NCBI GenBank assembly: GCA_951394045.1
Contig: OX595987.1
Location: 2,976,001 to 3,040,000 of the forward strand
From: Nitzschia sp. DOCU1
Taxonomy: Eukaryota; Bacillariophyta; Bacillariophyceae; Bacillariales; Bacillariaceae
Length of the DNA: 64,000 bases
Direction: 5' to 3'
In this document: positions 1-9,895 of the stretch, in pieces
Layout of the letters: each line of letters starts with the position of its first letter
How positions within the stretch are numbered: position 1 is the stretch's first letter
Notes under the pieces: generated by a model
Databases searched by the model: none
What the model was told of the DNA's origin: nothing
What the model saw: the letters and a program-made list of their open reading frames with translations, nothing else
Translations under genes and position numbers: made by a program

Positions 1-2315
1 ATACGACCATATCCATACTCTCCCTTGAAAGCGCCGAGCGTGAATTGTGGATGAGAAGCCCATTCGCGCAATGTTCAGCACAACAACCACACGAAAAATG
101 CTTAGCGTACCTTGATAAAATTGGCCGTCCAAACATTCACAAGATCAAACCCATCATCAAGCTTCGCTCCTGCACTTCCGATAGTGATATGAATCGGTCC
201 TTCTTTACTACATTGACCTTTGTAAAGACCGTCACAGGTTCGTTGGTACTCGTGATAATGACCTCCCAGCACAATATCGACTTGGTGGGCAACAAGAAGA
301 TCCTCAAACTCGTCCCGCATGGCCTCGCCGACCAAGTTTTGGGGCCACCAGACTCCACTGCCTTCGCCTTCGTAGAGAGGCCGGTGTGATTCAAGCACCA
401 CCCACGGAGTTTTGGTTCGATCGACAGTGGCGAGATCATGCTCCAAGAATATGTATTGGGGCGACCCGGGTGACAGATCATGCTCACTGGATATCACTAT
501 GGTGTGCAGCAATCCATAGTTGAACGAGTACCAAAAGACTCCGTTGCTGTGTTCTGTTGTGGGCATTTGAAAACGCTTGGCCATGGGAACGCCGCATTCG
601 CCACCCGAATCATCACCAAAGTTACCCCAGGATGGCATGAATCCGTGCGCGGTTACCACACCACTGGGATCCTTGCCAAGGCCGCCGCCATCGGTGTGGT
701 CGTATTCATGATTCCCAACGGCAACCAGGAGTGGGACTCGAGCTGCCACTGGTTGCACCATTTGAAACCAATTGTCCCAAATGTGGGCGGCTCCACGAGC
801 ATAGCTAATATCTCCAAAGTGATGGATGCTACTAGTAGCATTCTCCCTTGCTATCATTGCCACGAGCCAGTCTTGCCCGCCTTGCCATCCCATGTAGGGA
901 CAGCCCTGATCTCCATAGACAATGTAGGAAAATGGTTCCTCGTCTCCCTCCGCTAGAGCTGTACGAAATATATACTCATCGGACCAAATCAAAAAAGCAT
1001 CAGTTTGTCGGAGGCCAACTTGATATTTGTATTCCGTGTTGGGTTTGAGATTGTTGAACTCGATTGTATGAAGCATGCCAGGTGGGTAAAACATGCCCGC
1101 CTGTGTCAGATTTCCAGGAGACTGGCATAAATCCGCCGATGAATAGGTATCGGTCGAACCTTCCACTAGCAACATAGACGTGGTGGTATCATCTTGGGCT
1201 GCCGATATCCTTGCCACGGGGACTGCGTCGGGCACGTCACCGGTTGTGAATTGAACAATCATCCTCGAGGTTTCATTTGTCAAGGCTATATGAATCGCAA
1301 GCGGAGTCTCCTTGGCGTCTTTGATTGTCAATTTCTCTGACGAGGCAATGTGTACATATTGATTGGTCAAAGTGCTGTCGTCGTCGTTGGCAGTACCACG
1401 AGCCTCACCAGATTTGGCAGAATTGGTGGTGGGTAGGCTAGCGTATAATCGAAAGTGGCAATGATCTTGTCGCAAGTTTGGAAAGGATGGAATGAACCAC
1501 AAATCCCGACTTGCTCCATTGAATTCGGACGTGGCTCGAATTTGTGAAATTGTCGCAGCCTCCAAAAACGAATCGGATTCGTCACAATACAAGGCAATGA
1601 CATCCAAATCCTCCTGCAAAAATGTATTTCCCGTATCCGACGTTCGACCCAGTGTCCAAAATACGGTCAGGGACTCTCCCGGTAAAATTTGGGTCTTGTC
1701 TAGCCAAAGTTTGGGAATCTCTATTCCTTTGGCAGCCCATGGACTGTTGGAAAAGTCCAAGAGTTTGGCTTGTTGTAGCCGATCGTAGAGTGGATTGCGA
1801 AGTGCATAAAGGTGGGTGTGGGTGTGAGGATCCATAATGGACAGTAACGTAGGAACCACCGTTTCTTGATGCGCCTTTCCAGGTGTCATGTAGGATCCCA
1901 AAATCGCAAAGCCTCCCATGCACAAGAGGCCGACCGCTGTCATCGGCACAATGAGTAGTCGACCGCACCGATCCCAAGAACAATGGCGATGATGATGAGG
2001 GGCATGCTGCTGGGGGTTGTAGGAGTGCGGATCATCGGGAATGCTGTCATAGCTGTGAACGGCTCCATTCCACAACTCTAAAGGTGTTGTTACCGACATG
2101 GTGAGAGATACCTTGGCGGAGACGCAAATGGTAGTAGCAGTGGAGTTGAGTGTTGCCAGGACGAAGATGGCAATGACAAACGAGAAAAAGGAGATGCGTT
2201 GTAAAATGAAAAACGACGAGCGGAGGCAATTTGTGCGCAACGACCGTATGTACGTGGTCCGGGAGGTGGGGGAATGTTCTATTTGGGGTGTTTTTCGGGT
2301 CCGAATCGCTCGCAT
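1..2315 (-). CDS. Purple acid phosphatase, membrane-anchored, partial at left edge
   Basis: Metallophosphoesterase of the purple acid phosphatase family, which hydrolyses phosphate monoesters outside the cell or in the endomembrane lumen. The metal-ligand motifs appear in family order: VYGDQG, HFGDISYARG, GNHEYD, VVLESHRPLY and GGHYHEYQR. A fibronectin-like N-terminal domain precedes them. A hydrophobic segment near residues 118-140 (LIVPMTAVGLLCMGGFAILG) suggests a type II anchor. Exon 1 runs 2315-111. An 87-nt intron (110-24, donor GTACGC) is followed by exon 2 from 23 to the edge, which reads GEYGYGR, the usual PAP C-terminal sequence, so the gene continues outside the window. An in-frame ATG at 2099 (MSVTTPLELW) is an alternative start. 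The first 72 residues contain a second hydrophobic stretch and could be 5' UTR. Confidence 0.88.
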
Positions 2316-2350
2316 CGGAGTGCGCGCCGCGATTACAAATACCTGCTAGA

Positions 2351-2472
2351 GTGTTTGGTCGCGTTCGAACTCAGTTCGAACTGAGCCAATACACATGTAC
2401 TCATAGGCATATCAAAATATTCACAAGGCTTATAAATTAAGTGTTTGGACGCGTTCGAACTCAGTTCGAACT
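2351..2472. repeat. Direct repeat, 32 bp, two copies
   Basis: Positions 2351-2382 and 2441-2472 match at 31 of 32 bases. Each starts GTGTTTGG and carries two GTTCGAAC palindromes 11 bp apart. The copies are 90 bp apart. They lie just upstream of the purple acid phosphatase start, so they may be in its promoter. Confidence 0.85.
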
Positions 2473-3686
2473 ACTAGGGCAGGTGGCTTACAGGTGTGGA
2501 GTAACGCACATAGGAGATTTGATGGCGTCTAGGGACATTAGAGTTCTTTTTCGAGAAGAAGTAGTAGTGAAGTGTACATTTTCCGCCTATGTGCGGTACT
2601 CGGTGAGTACCGAACATGACTGATTGTGTCGGAACGAGACATGTATTTGTCGCATTGAGACAAAATTGGCAATAATATTACTTACTACCTGATGGCTTCC
2701 TCTATCCACCACTAATTCATCGATATCTCGCCAACCACTGGTCCGAATCCAACCATTCTTTCACCAACCTAGCCACTAAACTGAAATACATCTATCAGCA
2801 GTTTCGGATATTTCTATTTGGTAATAAATCTGTAGTTATAGCTTAAGCAACCAACTTCTCTAGTATCAAAGTGAGCACAACAAGATCTTGACAGTTGGGG
2901 CACTGGTTATAGAAAGGCAGGTAGACAGAGAGGGGGTGGAATTCGGACAGGTTCCCGGTGAGTTATAGACAAACTACTTTCTAGTTTGAAACTTCCCAGT
3001 AGTAAGGCGAATGGCAGTGATCCAAAGAGTCATTCTGACAAATCAAAGGAGTCACACTGGTATCATTGATATAGCCTCAGTTGTCACATTCATTGCCATT
3101 GTTGCCTCCTCGCATCTCATTGTTTGTGTTGAGGCAGTTGTTCGTGTCCTGGCATTCATAGCCGTTGTCGACTTCTCGCATTTTGTATTCTCGTGTTGTC
3201 GCATTCTCGCATTTTCCTCGTTCTCGCATTCTCATGTTGTCGCATTCATTGCCGTTGTTGACGTCTCGCATTTTGCATTCTAATGTTTCTTTGTTGTCGC
3301 ATTCTCGCATTTTCCTTTTTTGCATTCTCATGTTTTCGTGTTGTCACATTCATTGCCATTGTCGGCTCCTCGCATTTCGCATTCTCCTGTTTTCGTGTTA
3401 TGGCATTCATTGCCGTTGTCCCCGTATTTTCCTCCTTCTCACATTCTCGTGTTTTCTTGTTGTCGTGTGTTTTCGTGTTGTTGCATTCATTGCCGTTGTC
3501 GACTTCTCGCATTTTGCATTCTCGTCTTGTCGCATTCTCGCATTTTCCTTGTTCTCGCATTCTCGTGTTGAGGTTGATAGCGCTACAGCTTGGATAGTAG
3601 GAGGATACCATGCTCGCCCTTTGTCGCGATTTGCCTTGTTTGTACCCGCAAGGATTGAGTACATGTGTATTGGCTCAGTTCGAACT
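2373..3686. repeat. 31-bp perfect inverted repeat flanking a 1.25-kb segment
   Basis: The arm at 2373-2403 is the exact reverse complement of 3656-3686. Each arm consists of one GTTCGAAC palindrome plus a unique part containing GAGCCAATACACATGTACTC or its complement. The interior holds the Cys/Phe-codon-rich minisatellite. The layout resembles a non-autonomous foldback or MITE-like element, but no target-site duplication is obvious and no transposase is present. Confidence 0.65.
3087..3575. repeat. Degenerate minisatellite
   Basis: Six imperfect units, each starting near CATTCATTGCCGTTGT, begin at about 3087, 3154, 3247, 3349, 3405 and 3487 (56-102 bp apart). They are built from shorter motifs such as TCTCGCATTTT and GCATTCTCGTGTTGTC. 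Several frames stay open through it on both strands because the repeat lacks stops; I do not treat any of these as a gene. Confidence 0.8.
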
Positions 3687-4632
3687 CAGTTCGAACTGAG
3701 TTCGAACTCAGTTCGAACTGAGTTCGAACTGCAAGAAATGAACACAAAAACTCACCAATTTGCAAAAATGGCAATCTTTGAACCTCTATATCCCATGCCA
3801 TACACCTTGGATTTCAAAACGCGTTACATTTCCGTAATGACCGTTTTAAGTACTCTCTATTGACATCTCGTTCGTTGTAATTGGACCCATAGTCGACGAG
3901 ATAGACTTGTTCGAAAAATGGTTCGAACGCGCGAAATCGCATTTGCGTCAATTTTCAAACAACTACAGCTCAACAACCACAGCCTCAATAACAACCAAAA
4001 AGATATCACTAAAAATCAATTAAATTGATGCTTGCGTTGATATAAAGTGTGTTGTAATAGAAAGACTAAAGCATGAGATAGAGTGCTTCAAAGATAGCCA
4101 AATCTCGATATTTTTGTGTTGCAACGGTTCAAACTAGTTCGAACTCAGTTCGAACCAGTTCGAACTGGTTGCAGCATTCTGAGATGCCTTCTGCCTGAGA
4201 CATGTGGAGATATGCCAGTTGGGCTTATCTGATTTGAATGAAAGGCGCTGCATCCTCGAAATGGCGGGAGTTCGTTCATTATTATGCCCTTGCCCAATCC
4301 TATAAATAACAGTGAGTTCGCTCTGCGACGGCCCTCGTTTGAGCGATTCGGAACTTCTCCGAAAACACGAAAACCCCCAAAATAGAGCATTCCCCCATCT
4401 CCCCGATGAAAGGAACGATTCTGATTGGATAATTTGAGCGCGCCTCGAAAGATATTGACGGTCCGTCCGTTCTCCGTTTTGGCGGTAAAACGGACTCTTC
4501 CGCGCATCGCGACAATGTTGTTGCTACTGTGACCACCATGGACACAAATCGTGGACTTGCACCCCAAGCGTCGTCCATTCGTTGTTTATAACGACATTCA
4601 CCTTCTGACAATTCAAGTATTTGGATTCCACC

Positions 4633-5712
4633 ATGGTCGGTGCATCCGTGGTTCGACTTGGTCCCAGCAATGACAATGTGAGCGCAACGTTGCTCCGAAC
4701 GGCATTGGTGTCTCATTTCCAAAGTCTGAATCCCGCAACCACAATCGACGACAAGAGTGGATCCACCTTGACTGTTGCGAACAAGTATTTTACAGCGGCC
4801 GTGGTTTTCGAGGATATTGGTGTCAAATCTACTGTTAGTAGTGAAGTGACCTGCAAAGAAGATGGAGTCATTTTGGTGTTTGATGCTCTGCAATCCAATC
4901 CGGATCGTCCCAGCAACGGTGGTTCTACGTTTGATTCCCTAGAAGTGGCGCACGATGAGACGGAACGCAAAGATGGCGCCGGAGACTTGTTACGATTGTG
5001 TGTGGGAGTGAGTTTGACCAGTCCTTCCACTCCGGAAGAATTGCGGGGTCAAAATGCCGAAAAAGAATATTCGAGACGGATTTTGTGGTGTCTGGATCGA
5101 GGATACGAATATGTCGAGGCCGATTTGTCTCTGGAAGGACGATCCAAAGGACATGACGAGCGGGATAAGGAAGGCTTTGCTAGGATTGTAGAAGCTATAC
5201 AAGGGACTGTCTGGTCGTCGGCTGTCATGTCCAGGACGAAAACAAGAGAACTCAAAGAGAGCTACCAAGAAGACCGGGGCAAAGCACTAGTAGAGGAAGA
5301 AAAGTCACCAGAAGAAGATAATCCTTATGAACCACCGGATCCATCCAAGTTAGGTGGATTTTCAAATTCTGCTGTTGCAACGGAGGCACCTCCAGCATCC
5401 GAGGACGCCGCCGTCAATGGATTAGTGTTGGATCCGGAAAAGGTGGGCCCACAAGAAATGGCCGAGCTTCGAAAAGATTTGGAAGCGGATCAGCTCTTTG
5501 AAAAGATGGAAGGTGTACTTCGTGAAGCCTCAAGAATTCGAGAAGCTTCCAAATCTGGAGAACTTACCGACCAAGAACGAAGAGATCGAGCTGGGGATGC
5601 TGCCATGGCATTGGTCAATTTGATGACACAATTTGGCTTGGATGACGATGAAGAGGGGGTGGATGATTCATCAGATGATGGTTCAGACACGGCTCCAGAC
5701 GCCGAAAAGTAG
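4633..5712 (+). CDS. AAGAB/p34-like adaptin-binding protein
   Basis: A 359-aa protein resembling alpha/gamma-adaptin-binding protein p34 (yeast Irc6 group), a cytosolic chaperone that helps assemble AP-1/AP-2 clathrin adaptors. The N-terminal half has a small-GTPase-like alpha/beta pattern (residues about 1-200). A conserved-looking stretch reads CLDRGYEYVEADLS, followed by GFARIVEAIQGTVWSSAVM. The C-terminal part has a p34-type helical segment (DQLFEKMEGVLREASRIREA, then DRAGDAAMALVNLM) and ends in an acidic tail. The start is the ATG at 4633 in the context CCACCATGG; the frame stays open 12 bases upstream only from a TTG. No intron. The family call rests on remembered motif similarity and could be wrong in detail. 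Confidence 0.7.
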   Translation: MVGASVVRLGPSNDNVSATLLRTALVSHFQSLNPATTIDDKSGSTLTVANKYFTAAVVFEDIGVKSTVSSEVTCKEDGVILVFDALQSNPDRPSNGGSTFDSLEVAHDETERKDGAGDLLRLCVGVSLTSPSTPEELRGQNAEKEYSRRILWCLDRGYEYVEADLSLEGRSKGHDERDKEGFARIVEAIQGTVWSSAVMSRTKTRELKESYQEDRGKALVEEEKSPEEDNPYEPPDPSKLGGFSNSAVATEAPPASEDAAVNGLVLDPEKVGPQEMAELRKDLEADQLFEKMEGVLREASRIREASKSGELTDQERRDRAGDAAMALVNLMTQFGLDDDEEGVDDSSDDGSDTAPDAEK

Positions 5713-6263
5713 TTTGGGAGTAACGCAAAGGTGCTTGCAGAGAACGCTGTAACTTTCATAAATTCTTTTGTAGGGGTGTATGCCGATCCGGTCCCTGGCA
5801 CTGCACTTATGCCGCTACTAGGAGATATTATCCTTAGAAAGTGACGAGCATTCAGGGCCGAACGCAGTGCTCCTGTAGCTAGATAGAGGATGAAAATGCT
5901 TGAAGGCCATGACAAAACGCCGTCCGAACTCTCTGTTGCAGAAAAGGATTGATCGAAGTAGTCGAAAAGCGCGAGCGTGGTGGTGGGTGTGATGCTGGTG
6001 ACGATGATCTGATGCTGTGATCGCAATGATGACAAAATGACCAAACGATTTGTCGATGGCAGCAACATCCAAGTTTGCAAAATCAAGACTTTTACTATGT
6101 TTCAATTTTTCTGGGGTTTCGTTTGACTTCCAAGGGAAGGGACCGGCTCCTACTTTCATTCTGCCTATCCGGATTTTCGTCTTGTTTGCTGTTGCTGCTT
6201 CATTTTTTCAACGCACCAATCATTCCATCGGATGGATCGGCATAACCACCAACAGCAGTATGC
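5713..6263. other. Intergenic, convergent genes
   Basis: Space between the 3' ends of the AAGAB-like and LPMO genes. It presumably holds two 3' UTRs. I see no further gene or structured element. Confidence 0.6.
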
Positions 6264-7451
6264 TTAAGCAACAACGTTGGCTTCACCGCCGTCGGGTCCA
6301 GCAGCAGGCTCCTCGTCGACATCGCCGCCACGCAATCGGCGGGAACAGACTTGTCCATTGGTGCAGTGGTCTGGGGTACAACCGCACCAGCCATATTGCG
6401 AGCAACACAAGCCTCCGGCACATTTACCGTTTCCAACATTTCCTCCACCACAAGTTGGGGTCTCGCTGCCTCCTGACCCACCGGTGCAAATGTTAGCATT
6501 GAACCCCCCACTCAATGGGGTGCACTTGAACACACCGCCGGAGTATTGAGAGCTGCAGCATCCGTTGCGGCACGCAGAATTCGAAGAACAAAGCGCCCAA
6601 TCACCCAGCTGGCCACTGCTGCTAGTAGGGGCAGGAGCAGGAGTGGGGGCAGGAGCAGGGCCAGTTCCAGTGACGCAAATGTTAGAATTGAATCCCCCAT
6701 CCAATGGGGTACACTTCAACACGCCGTTTGAGTACGTGCCACTGCAGCATCCATTCCTGCATTGACTACTCGAAGTACAAAGCGCCCAATCAGCCAGGCC
6801 ACCACTAGTGGGGGTAGGAGCCACCGGCGAAGCTACTGGGGCAGTAGGAGTACTGGTACCCAACTGTAGATCGATCATGTTGTAAAAGGCATTCGGAGTG
6901 TCGCCAATGTTCCACACGGCCAGGACAACGTGGTAGCCACTACGATTCGAAGGAATGTTGCAAGTGTGGGTAACTCCTTGAGAAGGGGGTCGGACATTAT
7001 TCCCCGAGACGGTGCAAAAGGGAGTCGAATCAAACGACGCACGCGTGAGTGGTGCATTTTGATTCCAGCCCGATTTTGTGATGAAGTACTGCCAGTCCCT
7101 AGTAACATGGTTCGCGTTCGTAGTAAACTGCCAAACAAAGTTGTTGGAGCCTGTGCGTGCGGTAGTCTTGTTCCAGCGGGTGGTACTCTGCTGATTGAGT
7201 GGTGCCATCAAGGCAATTCCAGCCGACCCCAACTGCCCGTCGGGAGGGCCGGCACCTGGATAACCACCGGGCCCTTCGAGAATGTGTGCATTATAAATGA
7301 CCTCTCCACAGTTGGTGTTCACTCCATCCGCACACTTTTTGGATCTGCTGATGGTCACATAGCCGTGAGCGTCCGCGGTGGAAGCCAGGAAGCTTCCCGT
7401 CATTGCCAATGCGGCCAAGAACGCAAGAACTTTGTTGCCGAAAAACACCAT
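6264..7451 (-). CDS. Secreted lytic polysaccharide monooxygenase (AA10 type) with Cys-rich modules and hevein domain
   Basis: A 395-aa secreted protein. A signal peptide (residues 1-28) ends ...STADA, leaving His29 as the mature N-terminus, as copper LPMOs require. The catalytic domain (29 to about 196) has the second histidine-brace residue at His115 (NANHVTRDWQYFITKSGW) and Phe189 in NAFYNMIDL as the likely axial residue. This is the AA10/chitin-binding-protein pattern, whose members oxidatively cleave chitin or cellulose. Two tandem ~46-residue Cys-rich modules follow (about 217-265 and 281-326, each WALC...C.NGCC...KCTPL.GGFN..IC). A C-terminal hevein-like CBM18 chitin-binding domain (about 333-372, CCSQYGWCG) comes last. 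Pro/Ala/Thr linkers separate them. The modules point to chitin as substrate; this is inferred. No intron. Confidence 0.88.
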   Translation of the reverse strand: MVFFGNKVLAFLAALAMTGSFLASTADAHGYVTISRSKKCADGVNTNCGEVIYNAHILEGPGGYPGAGPPDGQLGSAGIALMAPLNQQSTTRWNKTTARTGSNNFVWQFTTNANHVTRDWQYFITKSGWNQNAPLTRASFDSTPFCTVSGNNVRPPSQGVTHTCNIPSNRSGYHVVLAVWNIGDTPNAFYNMIDLQLGTSTPTAPVASPVAPTPTSGGLADWALCTSSSQCRNGCCSGTYSNGVLKCTPLDGGFNSNICVTGTGPAPAPTPAPAPTSSSGQLGDWALCSSNSACRNGCCSSQYSGGVFKCTPLSGGFNANICTGGSGGSETPTCGGGNVGNGKCAGGLCCSQYGWCGCTPDHCTNGQVCSRRLRGGDVDEEPAAGPDGGEANVVA

Positions 7452-7990
7452 GTTTGGTAACTTGTCAGTTGTGTTGTTTTGTTTTCGTCTCCAATGGAAA
7501 TTATGAGAGGAGCAAAGTTTCCAAACCTACAATCGTGCAGGATCTGTCGCCGACTTGCGTCAGAGTGGGAAACTAAGACTCTTAGCTTCCGAACGAGTAA
7601 TCGCGATGTAATCGCAATAGAAATCCAGTTCGAATCTTACTCTAGCTACAGTACCACAGGACTGATCGCGACGCGATAGAGACGTGTCTACTATTTCGAA
7701 TCTTACGTTTCCGACTGCCTGGAGTGATCGCGACAACTAACTCTGGTTCGAATCTACGTTTCCTCACGACTGACTGGACTGATGGCGTCAAATATTTTGG
7801 ATGGATTCAGCCGACTAAACAAATGACCACCTCGACCCGATGTCCCGCAAAATTCGCTAGATATCTAAAAAATCGCGAAAACAAGAACCAGCGCCGCATC
7901 TCATCATTGTTCGTGTCCATTGGCACTTGAGGCTTTACCTCACTGCCTGCCTGATTGTTGTGTTTATTTTTGCTGAATACGGTACCCCAC
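7452..7990. promoter_or_regulatory. Divergent promoter region with degenerate repeats
   Basis: A 539-bp space between the divergent LPMO and ZUP1-like starts. It holds about three imperfect copies of a block starting TTCGAATCT(T)AC and ending near GACTGATCGCGAC (about 7624-7680, 7694-7735, 7746-7785). I cannot place core promoter elements with confidence. Confidence 0.5.
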
Positions 7991-9187
7991 ATGTCTGCAT
8001 CTGGAGAAGTCATTGACTTGCGGTCCCCAGAAAGCAAGGCTGGAGTCGAAGACGAAGTGGAATTTGTCGCAACCATTCATCCGGGAAATCCCGTGGACCT
8101 CGCAGTAGCGGCAGAGACGGAAGCTCTCGAAAAGAAAAGCAACAAACGCTTGATAGCCCATAATGATTTGGTCGACCAGGGCAGCTCAAAGAGACAACAA
8201 CTTGCCTCGTCGACAAATTTCACTTTTGAAAATTCAAGTGAAACGGCTCAACGATTTGACACAGGCAAACTTGTATCAGTTGTGATTGACAATGACGGGA
8301 GAGATGATGCCGTGATTTTGCCGGGTTATCTTGACCCGAAGACTCGTGGAAGCACCCGTGAAATCATTCAGCATGTTCGTCAAAATGACAAGTGGAGTTG
8401 CGGCTACCGGAACCTACAAATGCTGCTATCGGCAGTGCTTCCACAATTACCAGCAGACCACTCGTTTTATCAAAAGTATCCACACCGTCTTGGTCAAATA
8501 ACTATTCCTAGCTTACAGCAAGTTCAACTTTCGCTGGAATCAGCTTGGAGGGAAGGCTTTGATCCGCGTGGGGCGGCTCATTACAATCACAAATTGTCCG
8601 GGAAAAGGGAGTGGATTGGAGCTCTAGAAGTTTTGGCTGTTCTATCATATTGGGGGATTGATTCGACAGTGATTCAATTCATTCGAACGCGTCAATCTCG
8701 TGAAATGCTACCACTATTCGTGAGAGAGTACTTTTCGAAGCAGTTGGGAAAGGGTGCTTGTCCCTATTGTTCCCGGGAGAACGCGCTCGATCCGAACGTG
8801 GCTCCGTTCATGGATAGCGCCTATCAGCACGCGCAACAGCTCCTTGACACACTCAGTTGCCACGTTGTTATTCCTCGGCCCAACCCAGTGTGTGAATGCC
8901 CCTTGCTTCCGCTGTATCTACAATGGGAAGGACACTCGGTCACCGTAGTTGACACGGACTTGCCGGAATGTTTGTTGGTCTTTGACCCTTTGAAACGGAC
9001 TTCACCAACCAGACTGCCAGTGGCAGATATCATCAAGAAAGACACTCAAATCTTAATGATGACATCATTTGGCATGCTGACGAAAGCGGAGTGCAACGCA
9101 CGAAAGCTAGTGGATGAATCTACATTTGTGGCTACTGCAACCATGGCTGCTGCAGCGCGGCCTCCGAATAAAACTAGTAGGAAATGA
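7991..9187 (+). CDS. ZUFSP/ZUP1-like C78 peptidase (deubiquitinase or UFM1 protease)
   Basis: A 398-aa protein with a C-terminal peptidase C78 domain (about 110-380). Catalytic residues are in place: Cys137 in KWSCGYRNLQ, His315 in WEGHSVTVVD and Asp332 in LLVFDP. In ZUFSP/ZUP1 this fold cleaves K63-linked ubiquitin and has roles in genome stability; in UFSP1/2 it processes UFM1. The SCGYRN context and the internal insert with CPYCSREN look closer to ZUFSP, but the N-terminal zinc fingers of animal ZUFSP are absent; the first ~110 residues are polar and low in complexity. The frame is open upstream from a TTG at 7955; the first ATG is at 7991. No intron seen. Confidence 0.82.
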   Translation: MSASGEVIDLRSPESKAGVEDEVEFVATIHPGNPVDLAVAAETEALEKKSNKRLIAHNDLVDQGSSKRQQLASSTNFTFENSSETAQRFDTGKLVSVVIDNDGRDDAVILPGYLDPKTRGSTREIIQHVRQNDKWSCGYRNLQMLLSAVLPQLPADHSFYQKYPHRLGQITIPSLQQVQLSLESAWREGFDPRGAAHYNHKLSGKREWIGALEVLAVLSYWGIDSTVIQFIRTRQSREMLPLFVREYFSKQLGKGACPYCSRENALDPNVAPFMDSAYQHAQQLLDTLSCHVVIPRPNPVCECPLLPLYLQWEGHSVTVVDTDLPECLLVFDPLKRTSPTRLPVADIIKKDTQILMMTSFGMLTKAECNARKLVDESTFVATATMAAAARPPNKTSRK

Positions 9188-9895
9188 CTTGCTTCGGCCC
9201 GCTTTGAATGCAAGAAATGAACAGGCGTTGGACAATCGCTCCTACAACCTGTCTCAAGAAGGTAGCAGTGACGACGATGAAGCGTCCCCCCAGGGGCTCG
9301 GATACCAGCACAAAATTCGTGATTTGGTGCCCGCCCTAAGCTTTTGCGCGAATGTATCTGCGACTTCTTTTTACCATCCAAAGCAATTCTATAGAAGCCT
9401 AAGGTAGAGATCCTAGAGTTCCAACCAGAATTAAATCTTGTGCCCTCGCCATTTTCAAGATTGTGTTCGAATAGTTTGAATCACGAGGAACACTAAGTCA
9501 CGAGTCATTATTTGACTCATTTGATCCGTACGAACTAAAGCACGGGAATCGGGATCCACTTTCCTGTGATCTTTCAAGTTGAAGTTCCATTAAACTGCTG
9601 GTTCTTCAGTTTGTCATGGAATCCAATTTTTCGCTCCAACTTCCACGCGGAACGGCACCCCCGCGAGATTCGAAGATCGATTGATGGATTTCTGCCTCCA
9701 ACACACGCAGGAAATGGAACCTCTGCATTGAAGAATCCTCTCGACATCATCGTACTCGTCAAGCAGAGGCATTCTTCTGCAAGATCATTTCGGCACAACA
9801 GACTGCTTTCCGCGGGATAGAGATCATAGTTCAGATTTTAATCAGCGAGCAGTGAAGAGGAATCTGACTTCATTCTTGTCACCTACCTTAGTGCA
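9188..9895. other. Intergenic, tandem genes
   Basis: A 708-bp space between ZUP1-like and the methyltransferase-like gene. It must hold a 3' UTR and a promoter. A frame at 9566-9820 opens only at GTG and shows no recognisable product. No RNA gene seen. Confidence 0.55.

Larger units (their letters stand above)
2363..4165. repeat. Dispersed GTTCGAAC palindrome arrays
   Basis: Perfect GTTCGAAC octamers start at 2363, 2374, 2453, 2464, 3678, 3689, 3700, 3711, 3722, 3923, 4137, 4148 and 4158, and a near-match starts at 3911. Spacing within clusters is 11 bp (10-12 bp in the last two clusters). The three-base spacers alternate TCA and TGA in the five-copy cluster. I see no other perfect octamers of this kind in the window. 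Confidence 0.9.
2316..4632. other. Gene-free repeat-rich region between divergent genes
   Basis: No convincing gene lies between the divergent phosphatase and AAGAB-like genes. The stretch holds the palindrome arrays, the inverted repeat and the minisatellite listed separately, plus AT-richer unique sequence at 2640-3000 and 3740-4120. Confidence 0.7.

Noticed and set aside
3165..3863. Long plus-strand frame and overlapping minus-strand frames in the minisatellite
   Set aside because: Open only because the repeat lacks stops; translations are repetitive in every frame and match no gene structure.
9566..9820. 84-codon plus-strand ORF
   Set aside because: Starts at GTG, no ATG, no recognisable product, located in a promoter-sized gap.
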